NCBI RefSeq assembly: GCF_030283205.1
Contig: NZ_JASNWF010000015.1
Coordinates: forward strand, 124,001 to 188,000
DNA: 64,000 nucleotides
Direction of reading: 5' to 3'
From: Actinomadura opuntiae
GTDB lineage: Bacteria > Actinomycetota > Actinomycetes > Streptosporangiales > Streptosporangiaceae
Shown: positions 1-8,821 of the stretch, piece after piece
Layout of the letters: each line of letters opens with the position of its first letter
Numbering within the stretch: the first letter of the stretch is position 1
Position numbers and translations under genes: made by a program
Notes under the pieces: model-generated
Databases searched by the model: none
The model's input: the letters and a program-made list of their open reading frames with translations, nothing else
Told to the model about the DNA's origin: nothing

Positions 1-930
1 CGCACCGGAGGCCTGGTGGCCTTCCCGACCGAGACCGTCTACGGCCTGGGCGCCGACGCCCAGGACCCTGTCGCGGTCACGCGTACCTTCCAAGTCAAGG
101 GACGTCCGCCCTCCCACCCGCTGATCGTCCACATCAGCGGCGCCGAGCGCCTGCCGGAGTGGGTCGCCGACGTCCCCGCAACCGCGCGCTTGCTGGCCGA
201 ACACTTCTGGCCGGGGCCGCTGACGCTGGTGCTGCGGCGCGGTCGGGGAGTGCCGCTGGAAGCGACGGGCGGTCTAGAGACCGTGGCCGTGCGCGTACCC
301 GACCACCCGATCGCACTCGCGCTGCTGTCGACCTTCGGCGGCGGCCTCACGGCCCCGTCGGCCAACCGCTTCGGCTCGGTCAGCCCCACCACAGCAGACC
401 ACGTCCGCACCGAGCTCGGTGACGGCGTCGATTTCGTGTTGGACGGAGGCCCCTGCCAGGTCGGTGTCGAGTCGACCATCCTCGACGTCACGGGCGATGC
501 CCCGGGCATCCTCCGCCCCGGCGGGGTCACGCGAGAGGACCTCCAAGCAGTGCTGGGGCGCCCGCTCGCCGTTCCGTTGACGAGCCGCGTCCGGGTGCCG
601 GGCCAGCATCCCTCCCACTACGCGCCGCGCGCACGGGTCGTCCTCGTCGACCCCGACAAGGTCATCGCCGAAGCCGAAAGCGCGCAGGAACTGGGGCACC
701 AGGTGGGAGTGTTCCTACCCACCGCCTTCGCCGAGACCCCGGTCAATGCGCACGCCGTGGTGACGATCCCCGACTCGATGACCGCCTACGCGCGCGGACT
801 GTATGGGTTTCTCCGCGAGCTCGACCAGCGAGGCTGCGACCTCATCATCGCCTCCTTGCCGACCGAAAAGGGACTGGGACTGGCGATCGCCAACCGGCTC
901 CGCCGCGCCGCAGGCCCGCGGCCTTCTTAA
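1..930 (+). CDS. Threonylcarbamoyl-AMP synthase (Sua5/YrdC type), 5'-truncated by window edge
   Basis: Makes threonylcarbamoyl-AMP from threonine, bicarbonate and ATP for the t6A37 modification of ANN-decoding tRNAs (family knowledge). The frame is open from base 1 (RTGGLVAFPTETVYGLGADA), so the true start lies upstream of the window; the GTG at 16 falls inside the conserved N-terminal strand and is unlikely to be the start. Visible features are the YrdC fold signature FPTETVYGLG, the KGRPPSHPLIVHI substrate loop, the TAPSANRFGSVSPT strand and, after about residue 195, the C-terminal Sua5 domain beginning VRVPGQHPSHYAPRA. Total length of about 305 residues matches two-domain Sua5 rather than short YrdC. 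This is a core housekeeping gene and probably marks the chromosomal edge of the accessory region to its right. Confidence 0.93.
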   Translation, partial: RTGGLVAFPTETVYGLGADAQDPVAVTRTFQVKGRPPSHPLIVHISGAERLPEWVADVPATARLLAEHFWPGPLTLVLRRGRGVPLEATGGLETVAVRVPDHPIALALLSTFGGGLTAPSANRFGSVSPTTADHVRTELGDGVDFVLDGGPCQVGVESTILDVTGDAPGILRPGGVTREDLQAVLGRPLAVPLTSRVRVPGQHPSHYAPRARVVLVDPDKVIAEAESAQELGHQVGVFLPTAFAETPVNAHAVVTIPDSMTAYARGLYGFLRELDQRGCDLIIASLPTEKGLGLAIANRLRRAAGPRPS

Positions 931-976
931 GGAACAGCCTTCAAGAAACCGGGCCGACCTCTGGCGGAGCCCTGGA

Positions 977-1414
977 TCAAGACGCGGAGTCAGCGGCGAC
1001 TTGGAGCCCGCGTGCCGCGACCACCTGGGTGTTACCGTCGGCCAGGCGGTAACACAGCCCACGACCGCGGCCCGCCGGCGTTGGCCCGTTCGGCGAGCAC
1101 CCGGGAGCGGTCCAGCAGCGGGTCCTGATGTGCTCGGCCAGGATCTCCTCGGTCTCCACCCTGCCCGCGGCGCGCGCCGCGAGCACGCTGGACGTCACCC
1201 GCTCGACGACGTCCCGGATACAACCGCCCGGCGCCATCCCCTCCTCCAGCGCCGCACGCGTCATGGCCCAGGACCACCACCAGCGGGCAGCCCAGCACCT
1301 CCACCCCATACTCGATGCCGCCCACCACTCCGGACCCATCACATGACCCGCGGTACGCACAGTCATCGGACCCCGCTCGGCTCCACGATCAGAGCACCAC
1401 ACGCATCGCCGCCG
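977..1414 (-). pseudogene. Frameshifted beta-carbonic anhydrase remnant
   Basis: Several minus-strand frames together spell a beta-class carbonic anhydrase (CO2 hydration, Zn enzyme). One frame gives CSDR and MTVRTAGHVMGPEW, the next gives VGGIEYGVEVLGCPLVVVLGHDACGA with the H-x2-C zinc pair, the first resumes with GGCIRDVVERVTSSVLAARAAGRV and EEILAEHIRT, another gives LLDRSRVLAERA, and the last gives CYRLADGNTQVVAARGLQVAADSAS before the stop. At least three frame changes are needed, and the first roughly 40-60 residues of a normal enzyme are not visible. The gene is dead. It may once have been the neighbour of the Sua5 gene; the IS5 insertion lies just upstream of it. Confidence 0.75.
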
Positions 1415-1523
1415 AATGCGGAGAGGCCTGGATCGCCTTGGCAACCATGCTGCTTCCGCCCTTTTGGACTCCTCGGCGACAGGCTTGCTGGCCCTCTATC
1501 GCTCCATTCGGGGACGGCGCGGC

Positions 1524-2420
1524 TAAAGGTTGTCCCGTAATGGTGGAGAAGCGCGGCCAGACGTGCTGCCGGTGATCTGGCGTCCTCCGGGCCGGGTCAG
1601 CCGGCTGTCGCCAGGTTGTGCATGAGGGCGATGCCGCGGGTGGCGTGGTGGACGCCGTCGCGTTTGCGGCGGCAGTTGCGCAGGATGTTCCACCACTTCA
1701 TACGCGCGAAGGCGTGCTCGACGCGGGCGCGCACCCGTTTGTGGACGGTGTTGAGCTCGTGCTGCCAGGCGGGCAGCTCGCTGCCGTCGCGGGGCCGCCG
1801 GTAGGGCATGATGACCTGCCGGTTTCCCTGGTAGCCGCCGTCGGCCATCACGTGCGCGCCCCGGCACGCGGTATCGGCACCTGAATCGCGGAAGGCGGTG
1901 CAGTCGTTGTGATTGCCCGGCACCGGGCGTCCGACCGCGACCACCAGCCGGGTGTTGGCGTCGATGACGACCTGCATGTTCACCGAGTAGCGGTAGTTCT
2001 TGGACGAGGCGGTGACCGTCCGGTCGTGGACGGGAACCAGCGTGCCGTCCACGATCAGCACGGTTTCGGGGCCGTGCCGGCGGGTGACCGGGGCGAGTGC
2101 GAGCAGCGGCGCCAGGTGGTCCACGACGCGGTGCGCGGCCGACTTCGACACCCCGAACAGCAACGCGACCTGCCGCAGCGTGAGGTTGGTGCGGTAGTAC
2201 ACCGCGATCAGCAGCACCCGGTCGGCCAGCGGCAGACTCCACCGCCGCCCGGTCCCGGTCTGCTCACCACCCCGACCTGCAACGATCCGCACCAGGCGTC
2301 GGAACTGCCGCACTGACAGACCGGTGAACACCGGCACCCACTCGTCCCGATCAGCAGTGATTGCCCGCTCCACACCAAGATCAACGATCTTGATCGCCTG
2401 ACGTTACGGGACAGCCTTTA
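1524..2420 (-). mobile_element. IS5-family insertion sequence, apparently complete
   Basis: Ends are defined by a 17-bp imperfect inverted repeat: TAAAGGTTGTCCCGTAA at 1524-1540 and TTACGGGACAGCCTTTA at 2404-2420 (16 of 17 match after reverse complementing). A TA (or TAA) overlapping the outer edge of both repeats is the likely target duplication, as in IS427-like members of the IS5 family. The element is about 0.9 kb and carries one transposase gene reading leftwards. It sits beside an older transposase scrap on its right and a dead carbonic anhydrase on its left. Confidence 0.8.
1597..2373 (-). CDS. IS5-family transposase
   Basis: 258-residue DDE transposase of the single-ORF IS5 type. An N-terminal helix-turn-helix region (LSVRQFRRLVRIV, then LTLRQVALLFGVSKSAAHRVVDHL at about residues 65-90) is followed by the catalytic core: first Asp in VLIVDGTLVPVHD, second Asp in HVMADGGYQGNRQ, Glu in RARVEHAFARMKWW. 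All three are present and the frame is open, so it could be active. The start is GTG at 2373, inside the right inverted repeat. The C-terminus (TRGIALMHNLATAG) is of normal family length. Confidence 0.88.
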   Translation of the reverse strand: MERAITADRDEWVPVFTGLSVRQFRRLVRIVAGRGGEQTGTGRRWSLPLADRVLLIAVYYRTNLTLRQVALLFGVSKSAAHRVVDHLAPLLALAPVTRRHGPETVLIVDGTLVPVHDRTVTASSKNYRYSVNMQVVIDANTRLVVAVGRPVPGNHNDCTAFRDSGADTACRGAHVMADGGYQGNRQVIMPYRRPRDGSELPAWQHELNTVHKRVRARVEHAFARMKWWNILRNCRRKRDGVHHATRGIALMHNLATAG

Positions 2421-2520
2421 AGCCGCCGGGCAGCATGCAGGTGCCGAAGGTCTGCTCGACCGCCCACCGCTTGGGCACCGGGGTGAACCCCCTGTTCTCC
2501 GGGCCCGGGCTGCACCGTGA
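2421..2520 (-). pseudogene. C-terminal scrap of another IS4/IS5-type transposase
   Basis: The minus strand reads PENRGFTPVPKRWAVEQTFG, resembling the conserved PRRWVVERTF segment that carries the catalytic Glu near the C-terminus of IS4/IS5-type transposases. Only about 30 residues survive and they are cut off at the right end of the intact IS5 element. It is probably a remnant of an older insertion that the newer element landed in or beside. Confidence 0.5.
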
Positions 2521-3039
2521 TGACGGTGATGCCCAACGCGGCGCCGTGGTCGACAGGCGGCTGTCCCGGAGGGTGCTGCCGGGCCGGCTAGTAGGAGTTC
2601 GGGAAGCCGCTTGGTGGAGCGGGGGGCCGGGTGTGGTGTGGGCTGGCCTTGGCTGCGGCGTTGGCGGCGGCCACGGTGGTCTCGCAGAGTCGACGGAACG
2701 CAGCGCGTCCAGGCCGACGCACAGCACCGAGATGCCGCTGTCGAGCGCCGCGGCGCAACTGCTGGATGCGGCCGTGCTGCGCATCACGCCGCCATGGCCT
2801 GGAGGCGAGCCGACCGGCATAACGCCATGGCGCCACCGGCAGGTGCCGGGCCGCAAGCCGGTGCGGGTGCCGGCGCCTGAACATGCGGCGGACCGGGATC
2901 AGGACGGTATCGGCGCAACGTGGCCCGTTGAGGTGATCAGCGCAGGAGCAGGGTGGGACCGTAGGGGCATGTCGACTCGCGCCGACACTTCCAGCAGCGC
3001 GGCGCACGCCTTGTCCAGGTCGTCGCTGCTGCGGTTCTC
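2521..3039. other. About 520 bp with no convincing gene
   Basis: Frames are open by GC-bias on both strands, but none gives a recognisable domain or a start with a ribosome binding site. Minus-strand pieces around 2600-2800 contain an Ala-rich stretch (CETTVAAANAAAKAS) that could be debris of an unknown gene. I cannot assign it. Confidence 0.4.
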
Positions 3040-3351
3040 TTACCACCAGGTGAAGGTGATCTTGTGGGCGACCTTGCCGTCCGAGGCGCCCAGAATGTTG
3101 GCCTCCGGATGCTTCTCAGCGTGGAAGCCGCTGAGGTAGACCGTCACCGGCGGGTAGTCCTCCGTGCGCGCGCACGACTGCGGTGAACAACCGGGTGCCG
3201 CGCGGGTGGGGACGGTCGGCGGGGCCTTGTGCCCTGCCGCCGGGTGGTGCGCGGAGGCGTGGTCGTCGGTGGAGGAGCAGCCGGACAGGGTCGCAGCGAT
3301 GGTGAGTGCACTGGTGGCGGTACAGGCGGCGATGCGCACAGGCGTCGGCAT
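3040..3351 (-). CDS. Small secreted lipoprotein, function unknown
   Basis: 103 residues starting at ATG 3351 behind GAGGGA. The N-terminus (MPTPVRIAACTATSALTIAATLSGC) is a clear lipoprotein signal peptide with lipobox LSGC, so the mature protein would be tethered to the outer face of the membrane. The mature part is short: a His/Ala-rich linker (SSTDDHASAHHPAAGHK), a segment with two closely spaced cysteines (APGCSPQSCART), and a C-terminal stretch VTVYLSGFHAEKHPEAN ending in KITFTWW. I do not recognise the family. The next minus-strand gene upstream encodes a membrane permease about 280 bp away, and a functional link is not shown. Confidence 0.6.
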   Translation of the reverse strand: MPTPVRIAACTATSALTIAATLSGCSSTDDHASAHHPAAGHKAPPTVPTRAAPGCSPQSCARTEDYPPVTVYLSGFHAEKHPEANILGASDGKVAHKITFTWW

Positions 3352-3630
3352 CGGGCTTCCCTCATCGAGACGGGGGGCGGCTGTCGAAACGCGAGCCCTC
3401 ACCCTAGCCAGGCGATCACCCGGCCGGGTAGCGGCCAGCGCCGGGTTCCGTGGTTCCCCGGACACTGCCAGTGAGAGAACCCCGCCCCCCGCCCGAGCCA
3501 ACATGGCAACCCGCAGGCCAATCCATTACCGGCCGAACGACACGATTCTCAGAGGACGAACCAAGCGGTCCGTCCGGCGGTGCGACCAGTCCTCGCGGCC
3601 GTTGGTCGCCGGTTTTGCACAACGGGTCGT

Positions 3631-4665
3631 TTATGACAATGGCCGTTGTGTCGCTCGGTGGTGGGTGCTCTGCTGTGGTGGCGTATCGGGGGTGGAGGAG
3701 GCGGTGTGTCTGCCGCGCTGGTCGGCGAGGAGGGTGAGGGCGACTCCGATAGCGGCCCAGGCGGTGAGGACGAGGGCGGGGAGGCCGGCGCCGGTGCTGT
3801 CGAAGAAGGCGTTGGCACGCAGGAGGCTGCCGGAGGCTCCCGGGGGAAGGAGTTGGCCGAGGGTGGCCCAGCCGGTGGGGAGCCAGTGGGGTCCGGTGGC
3901 CAGGCCCGAGAGGGGGTTGCCCAGGAGCATCATCAGCGCGCCGCCGAGGGCGAAGCCGGCCATGCCGAGGAGGGCCTGGAGTCCCAGGAGGGTGGTGGAC
4001 ATCGCGGCCATGCCGAGGATGACTCCGAGGGCGGTGAGCGCGTAGTTGCCGTCGATCGAGTGGGTCGCGAACTGCAGGACGGCGGCGACGGCGGCGCCCG
4101 CGGCGGTGGAGAACAGCAGGGCCCCTGTCAGGCGGGTCCGCAATCCGCGGTGGCCGGGGAAGATGCTGCTGAGGATCAGGGCGGGGAAAATTCCGCCGAA
4201 GATCATGGGTAGGAGCGCAGAGGTCAGCCCGGTGCCGTGGGGGTCGTGCTGGGTGAAGGGTGCCAGGTCATGGGTGGAGGCTGTGGTCGCGTGCTGTGCG
4301 GCGAGGCTGTCGCCCAGCGCGGTGAGGGCGCTGGTGGCGGAGGGGCCGCCCGCGGTGGCGGTGTAGATATCGACGCCGTGGCCGGTGACCGCGAGTCCAC
4401 CCGCGACGTCGCGGTGTTTGACTGCGGTTTGGACGGCGTCGGAGGTCTGGTAGAGGCTTAGGTCCCACGCCTTTCCGTCGAGCTTGTCCTGGAGAGCTTC
4501 GGTGGTCTGCTGGGGTCCGCTGACGCCGATGGGGATGTGGTGGGGGCCGCTGTTGAGGGAGGGCAGCGCGAAGGCGCACAGCATCGTGGTGATCAGGGCG
4601 GCCAGGCCGAGGACGACCAGGGTCAGCTTGCGTGTTGTACCGGGCGGCGTGGAGTGCTTGGACAT
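3631..4665 (-). CDS. ABC-2-like/DUF3533-type membrane permease
   Basis: 344 residues. A short cytoplasmic N-terminus and one membrane helix (LTLVVLGLAALITTMLCAFAL, about 13-34) lead into an extracellular domain (about 35-140) that starts IPIGVSGPQQTTEALQDKL. Then come several membrane helices (LTSALLPMIFGGIFPALILS, GALLFSTAAGAAVAAVLQF, a long hydrophobic pair from ALTALGVILG to ALMMLLGN, and LVLTAWAAIGVALTLL). This one-plus-five topology with a large first external loop is typical of ABC-2 export permeases and YhgE/Pip-like proteins. No ATPase gene is adjacent, so the partner and the exported substrate are unknown. The C-terminal tail is Pro/Thr/His-rich and probably disordered. Confidence 0.65.
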   Translation of the reverse strand: MSKHSTPPGTTRKLTLVVLGLAALITTMLCAFALPSLNSGPHHIPIGVSGPQQTTEALQDKLDGKAWDLSLYQTSDAVQTAVKHRDVAGGLAVTGHGVDIYTATAGGPSATSALTALGDSLAAQHATTASTHDLAPFTQHDPHGTGLTSALLPMIFGGIFPALILSSIFPGHRGLRTRLTGALLFSTAAGAAVAAVLQFATHSIDGNYALTALGVILGMAAMSTTLLGLQALLGMAGFALGGALMMLLGNPLSGLATGPHWLPTGWATLGQLLPPGASGSLLRANAFFDSTGAGLPALVLTAWAAIGVALTLLADQRGRHTASSTPDTPPQQSTHHRATQRPLS

Positions 4666-4869
4666 CGTTTGGGTCTTTCTGTGCTTTGCCGTGCGGGGAG
4701 AGGGCGGAGCCCTTCTCTGGCGGGGTGATGGAGAAGGCCGGACGGACTGCGCGGCGCGCCCGTACCCCGTGTACCCCGGTTCCCCGTGCCCCGGTTCCCC
4801 GAGGCGCGGTCGGTGTCGCCCTCATGCGGTCGGTAGCGGTGCGGGCGTCGTACGTGCCGGAACCGCCGA

Positions 4870-4920
4870 CCACAGGTCGGGGCATCTGGCCCGCTGTGGC
4901 CGAAGCTGCCCGACCTGTGG
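4870..4920 (-). terminator. Hairpin downstream of the 4930-5622 gene
   Basis: Perfect 12-bp inverted repeat CCACAGGTCGGG (4870-4881) and CCCGACCTGTGG (4909-4920) starting 10 bp past the stop codon of the minus-strand gene. There is no T-run, as is common for actinobacterial terminators, so termination is inferred from position. Confidence 0.5.
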
Positions 4921-4929
4921 CCCAGAACC

Positions 4930-5622
4930 TCAGGCACGGGCAGCGGCGGCGGCGGTGATCCAGTTCCTGAACTCGACGGCGTAGTGCCGCAGGTGGTGGT
5001 CCAGGACCTCGTCCGGGCAGGTGACGGGGAAGTAGACGCTCAAGTTCGCCGTGAAGCCGTCAGCGGTGTCACCGAACTGGATCAGAGCCCGCCCGACGAC
5101 CGTGCCGTCGGCCAGGAACAAGTTCGAGGACATCTTGTGCGGAAACTCCGACTTCGGGAGAAGCTCGTCCGCGTCCGCGGCCCAGGCCACCGCGTTCGAT
5201 CCCCAGCCGCCCATGTAGAAGGAGCAGACGTGGGGGCCGATGTTCTCCACCACGCGCGCGCCGATGTCATCGGGGCCCATCACGTAGTGCTCGGGGTGCG
5301 CCGCGAGGAGCGCGCGCTCGTCGCCGACGAAAGCCCTGTCCATCCAGGCCAGGAACGCACCCGAGGTCAGGCCTGTCGTCGTGAGCACGGTCGTGCCCCC
5401 CTTGAAGCGGCCGTCGGAGGTGCGGGCGCACTCGCGCAGGAAGGCGTTGCCTTCCTCAATGTCGGCGGCCAACAACTCGAGCAGGCCCTGGCGTCCCAGC
5501 CGCGTCCGCAAGCGGTCCAGGGCACGACGGGCGTAGAACAGCTCGAAGTCGTCGATGCTCCCATCGGCGGGCCCTGACTCCAGTGTCACGGTCACCGGCG
5601 GGCGAGTCTGGTTGTCGGTCAT
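4930..5622 (-). CDS. Conserved protein of unrecognised family, divergent from a TetR gene
   Basis: 230 residues starting at ATG 5622 behind CTGGAGG. It appears soluble, without signal peptide. Recognisable landmarks are FELFYARRALDRLRTRLG near the N-terminus, a central GPHVCSFYMGGWGSNAVAW, and a C-terminal segment LADGTVVGRALIQFGDTADGF followed by HHLRHYAVEFRNWI. The C-terminal 65 residues have a clear relative in the hybrid pseudogene at 36526-36899, where the segment follows a hydrolase N-terminus, so the family travels with the catabolic genes here. It is divergent from the TetR gene at 5700 with a palindrome between them, so it is probably that regulator's target. Function unknown. Confidence 0.6.
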   Translation of the reverse strand: MTDNQTRPPVTVTLESGPADGSIDDFELFYARRALDRLRTRLGRQGLLELLAADIEEGNAFLRECARTSDGRFKGGTTVLTTTGLTSGAFLAWMDRAFVGDERALLAAHPEHYVMGPDDIGARVVENIGPHVCSFYMGGWGSNAVAWAADADELLPKSEFPHKMSSNLFLADGTVVGRALIQFGDTADGFTANLSVYFPVTCPDEVLDHHLRHYAVEFRNWITAAAAARA

Positions 5623-5650
5623 GGTCGAACCTCCAGATGATAATATGTGA

Positions 5651-5670
5651 ATGCGAACTCGCGTTCTCAT
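5651..5670. promoter_or_regulatory. TetR-type operator palindrome
   Basis: ATGCGAACTCGCGTTCTCAT is 16/20 self-complementary and lies between divergent starts at 5622 (minus) and 5700 (plus). A TATTAT-like -10 for the minus gene overlaps its left side (about 5639-5645). The layout fits autoregulation by the adjacent TetR protein. Confidence 0.55.
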
Positions 5671-5699
5671 GTTGGAGAGTACCCAGAGGAGTGGACCCG

Positions 5700-6434
5700 T
5701 TGTCAAAAGAACCTGCTGAGACCTCCGCCACTGCGATGCGGGACGTGACTGAGGAGCCGGACCGCCCACTGCGCTACCGGCAACCCCGGCAGGCACGCAG
5801 CGCCGCGACACTGGCGCGCGTCCTGCGGGCGGCCGAGGAGATCGCCGCTTCGTCCGGTCTGGAGGAGATGACGATGGCCGGCGTCGCAGAGCGCGCCGGC
5901 GTCTCCGTCGGCACGATCTACCGCCGCTTCGAAGACAAGGAGCAGCTGATCACCGCCCTGAGCGAGCGGATGCTGGAACGCCGCGAGGAGTACATGGCCG
6001 AGCAACTGCGCACGGCCGAGCCGTCACTGTCGGGTGTCCTGGACGCCTACGCGCACGCCCTGCTGCAGTCCTTCGCCGACAGCAACAGGCTCTTCCCCGA
6101 ACTGCTACGCACGCGGGGAACCACGTCACTGAACCGCGGAGCCCGCACCATCACCGAAATCCACCGTCTCCTGCTCCAAGCGGCAGCCCCCTACACCGAC
6201 CAGATCCAGCACCCCTACCCGCAGCAAGCGCTGGACACCGCGGCCCGCGCCGTCCTGGGCGCCTGCTTCCACAACTCGGTGCGCCCCGACCCCGTCACGG
6301 GCGAGACAGCCAGGCGCCAGTACGCGGACGAACTCGCGGACATGGCGATTGCCTACCTCCTCACCCCCGACCGCCGCCGCACCGCACACACACGGGGGTA
6401 TCTCTCCAGGGGTGAAAATGATCTTGGCGGGTAG
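5700..6434 (+). CDS. TetR-family transcriptional regulator
   Basis: About 244 residues from the TTG at 5700, chosen because AGAGGAG lies 7-8 bases upstream; GTG 5691 and ATG 5736 are alternatives. The N-terminal TetR DNA-binding domain is clear: ATLARVLRAAEEIAASSGLEEMTMAGVAERAGVSVGTIYRRFEDKEQLITAL in the expected order of helix 1, HTH and recognition helix. The C-terminal half is an all-helical ligand-binding domain. The last residues (after AYLLTPDRRR) run into the left boundary of the IS256 element, so the native C-terminus may have been replaced by a few IS-encoded residues. Probable target: the divergent gene at 4930-5622. Confidence 0.85.
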   Translation: MSKEPAETSATAMRDVTEEPDRPLRYRQPRQARSAATLARVLRAAEEIAASSGLEEMTMAGVAERAGVSVGTIYRRFEDKEQLITALSERMLERREEYMAEQLRTAEPSLSGVLDAYAHALLQSFADSNRLFPELLRTRGTTSLNRGARTITEIHRLLLQAAAPYTDQIQHPYPQQALDTAARAVLGACFHNSVRPDPVTGETARRQYADELADMAIAYLLTPDRRRTAHTRGYLSRGENDLGG

Positions 6435-7942
6435 ATGATCGGCAGGAAGATCATCCATCGAATTCGGGGGGATTCGTAGCCATGAGCGTGATCGAGGGAA
6501 ATGGGAGTGTCGCCCAGACCGGGGGCGGGTGCGGCCGGGTTGGTGCCGGTGCCGGCAGGGAGCCGGGATGTGCCGGTCCGCGAGCTGCTGAGCGATGAGG
6601 TGCTGGACCTGCTGGCCGAGCGCTCCCGCGACGAGGCCGGGCAGCTGCGGTTGACCGGTGAGGGGTCGATGCTCGGCGAGCTGGTCAAGGCGGTGCTCGA
6701 GCGGGCATTGGAGGCCGAGTTGACCGCGCACCTGGGCTACGGCAAGCACAACGTGGCCGGGAACAACTCGGGCAACTCCCGCAACGGGCGGGGCAAGGGC
6801 AAGACGGTGCAGACCGGGGTCGGTCCCGTCCGGCTGTCGGTGCCGCGGGACCGGGCGGGGACGTTCGAGCCGGTGCTGGTGCCCAAGCGGGCCGGGCGCA
6901 TCGCCGGCGGCCTGGACGACATGATCATCTCGCTGTACGCGCACGGCATGAGCGTGCGCGACATCCTGCACCACCTCAAGCAGGTGTATGGCACCGAGTT
7001 GTCGCACGAGCAGGTCTCCCGCATCACCGACCAGGTGATGGACGAGGTCAAGGCATGGCAGACCCGTCCGCTGGACCCCACCTACGCCGTGGTGTTCCTG
7101 GATGCGCTCGTGGTCAAGGTCACAGACAACCATGTCGTGCAGAACAAGCCCGCCTACATCGCGGTCGGGATCGACACCGACGGGCACAAGCACGTCCTGG
7201 GCATCTGGCTCGCGCGCACCCCGGCCGAGAGCGCCACCGCCGGCGAGAGCTCGCGGTTCTGGACCTCGGTGACCACCGACCTGCGCAACCGCGGCGTCCG
7301 CGACATCCTCATCGCCTGCTGCGACGGGCTGAAGGGGTTCGAGGACGCCATCGGCGCCGCGTTCCCCGCCACCGTGGTCCAGACCTGCGTGGTTCACCTC
7401 ATCCGGAATGCGCTGCGGCCGGTCGCCCGCAAGGACGCCGGGGCGGTAGCCAGGGAACTCAAGAAGATCTACACCGCCGTCGACGCCGACGCGGCGCTGG
7501 AGGCTCTGGCCGAGTTCGCCGACACCGACCTCGGCAAGAGGTATCCCCAGGCGGTGAAGGTGTTCGAGAACGCCTGGGACCGGTTCACGCCCTATTTCGC
7601 CTTCACCCGCCCGGTCCGCAAGCTGCTCTACACCACCAACGGGATCGAGTCGCTGAACTACCAGCTCCGCAAGGTCACCAAGGCCCGCGGGCACTTCCCC
7701 ACCGACGACGCCGTGGTCAAGCTCCTGTGGCTGGCCATCGTCAACATCGAGGACAAACGCGCCCGCGAACGCGCCACCAAACGCCACAACGGCGACAAGC
7801 ACGCCTTCTCACCCGCACGCCTCGTCGAAGGACAACGCGCCGCCGGATGGCGCGAAACACTCAACGAACTCGCCGACGCCTATCCAGGACGCATCAGGTA
7901 AACCAGACTTCACCGTCTATCTGCAAGAACTTTCCACACCTG
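6407..7942 (+). mobile_element. IS256-family insertion sequence
   Basis: Contains one full-length mutator-type transposase. Candidate ends are the imperfect inverted repeats CAGGGGTGAAAATGATCTTG at 6407-6426 and, reading inwards from 7942, CAGGTGTGGAAAGTTCTTG. Matching is only moderate and I could not see the expected 8-9 bp target duplication, so the boundaries are approximate. The left end abuts or overlaps the 3' end of the TetR gene. Confidence 0.6.
6501..7901 (+). CDS. IS256-family (mutator) transposase
   Basis: 466 residues, normal family length. It carries the family landmarks: LGELVKAVLERALEAELTAHLGY near the N-terminus, a Gly/Asn/Lys linker (NNSGNSRNGRGKGKTV), the DDE residues in VVFLDALVVKV (first Asp), ACCDGLKGFEDAI (second Asp) and TNGIESLNYQLR (Glu), and the C(V)VHLIRN motif. 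The frame is intact, so the enzyme is potentially active. A different, decayed IS256-type gene survives at 34384-34561. Confidence 0.93.
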   Translation: MGVSPRPGAGAAGLVPVPAGSRDVPVRELLSDEVLDLLAERSRDEAGQLRLTGEGSMLGELVKAVLERALEAELTAHLGYGKHNVAGNNSGNSRNGRGKGKTVQTGVGPVRLSVPRDRAGTFEPVLVPKRAGRIAGGLDDMIISLYAHGMSVRDILHHLKQVYGTELSHEQVSRITDQVMDEVKAWQTRPLDPTYAVVFLDALVVKVTDNHVVQNKPAYIAVGIDTDGHKHVLGIWLARTPAESATAGESSRFWTSVTTDLRNRGVRDILIACCDGLKGFEDAIGAAFPATVVQTCVVHLIRNALRPVARKDAGAVARELKKIYTAVDADAALEALAEFADTDLGKRYPQAVKVFENAWDRFTPYFAFTRPVRKLLYTTNGIESLNYQLRKVTKARGHFPTDDAVVKLLWLAIVNIEDKRARERATKRHNGDKHAFSPARLVEGQRAAGWRETLNELADAYPGRIR

Positions 7943-8000
7943 AAGTTACAAGCTCCACACACCTGAGCCGCCCGCACTGCCGGATGGTTCCATCCGCGTC

Positions 8001-8697
8001 TAACCAGGGTTTATGGGTCGTGGCGGTTGGGTGAGTGGACCGGCCGGTTGCGGGGGCGTTTGCCGGTGGCATGGCCAGATACCACCGGGGCGGCGGGATG
8101 ACCGGCGTTGGGCGTGCACGTCGGGAGCTTGTCCGGCTGCAGGCGGCACAGTGGTTTGCTGAGGGTCGTGCAAACGCGGAGGTCGCCGCCGAGTTGCGGG
8201 TCGGGTTGCGGCAGGTGGAGAAATGGCGGCAGGCCTGGCGTCAGGGCGGGGTTCATGCGCTGCGGTCCAAGGGCCGCACGAGCGGCTGCGTCTGGACCAG
8301 GCGCAGTTCGCCAAGTTGGAAGCCGAGCTGAATCGTGGCCCGGCTGCGCACGGCTACGCCGATGACCAGCGGTGGACGCTTGGCCGGATGACCGCGCTCA
8401 TCAAAGAGCTGTTCGGCATCGACTACACCCTGCCCGGGGTGTCGCTGCTGTTGCGCCGTAACGGCTGGTCGGTGCAGGTTCCCTTATGCCCCTGAACTCA
8501 ACCCGGCCGAGGCTGTGTGGTCGGCGCTGAAGCGCTCCATGACCAACTTCCTGGCCACCGACCTCGACCACCTCGCGGGCATGATCAAGCACCGGCTCAA
8601 GGTGATCCAGCACCACCCCGACGTAATCAACGGCTGTCTGAATCCCACAGGCCTCACCCTGACCACCACACCCACCATCACCAGTTGAACCTGGTTA
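8001..8697 (+). mobile_element. Internally deleted IS630-family element
   Basis: Flanked by TA dinucleotides at 8001-8002 and 8696-8697, the target duplication typical of IS630/Tc1-like elements. The terminal sequences begin ACCAGG inside the left TA and end CCTGGT inside the right TA. The element is about 0.7 kb instead of the usual 1.1 kb because the middle of its transposase gene is missing. Confidence 0.7.
8071..8688 (+). pseudogene. IS630-family transposase, frameshifted and internally deleted
   Basis: The first frame gives the helix-turn-helix domain (ELVRLQAAQWFAEGRANAEVAAELRVGLRQVEKWRQAWRQGG). A frameshift near 8275 is needed to continue into LDQAQFAKLEAELNRGPAAHGY and LPGVSLLLRRNGWSVQVP. 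At about 8485 the text jumps straight to YAPELNPAEAVWSALKRSM, the segment with the last catalytic Glu. Roughly 120 residues containing the first two catalytic aspartates are absent. Not functional. Confidence 0.8.
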
Positions 8698-8821
8698 GAG
8701 GGGCTCCCCCGCCGTCCGCGACCGGCTCGGCGACGGCTTGGCGACGTGATAGCCATCACCCGCGGCCCCGATCCGGACTGCTCTCACCTGGAGTGTCGCT
8801 GAGGGGCGTGCGGCCGTGGGG

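Noticed and set aside
4763..4803. Repeats of CCCCGGTTCCCCG upstream of the ABC-2-like gene
   Set aside because: Low-complexity GC-rich tract; no operator symmetry or conserved second location in the window.
6126..7802. Minus-strand open frame of 558 codons
   Set aside because: Antisense to the IS256 transposase, no recognisable domain.
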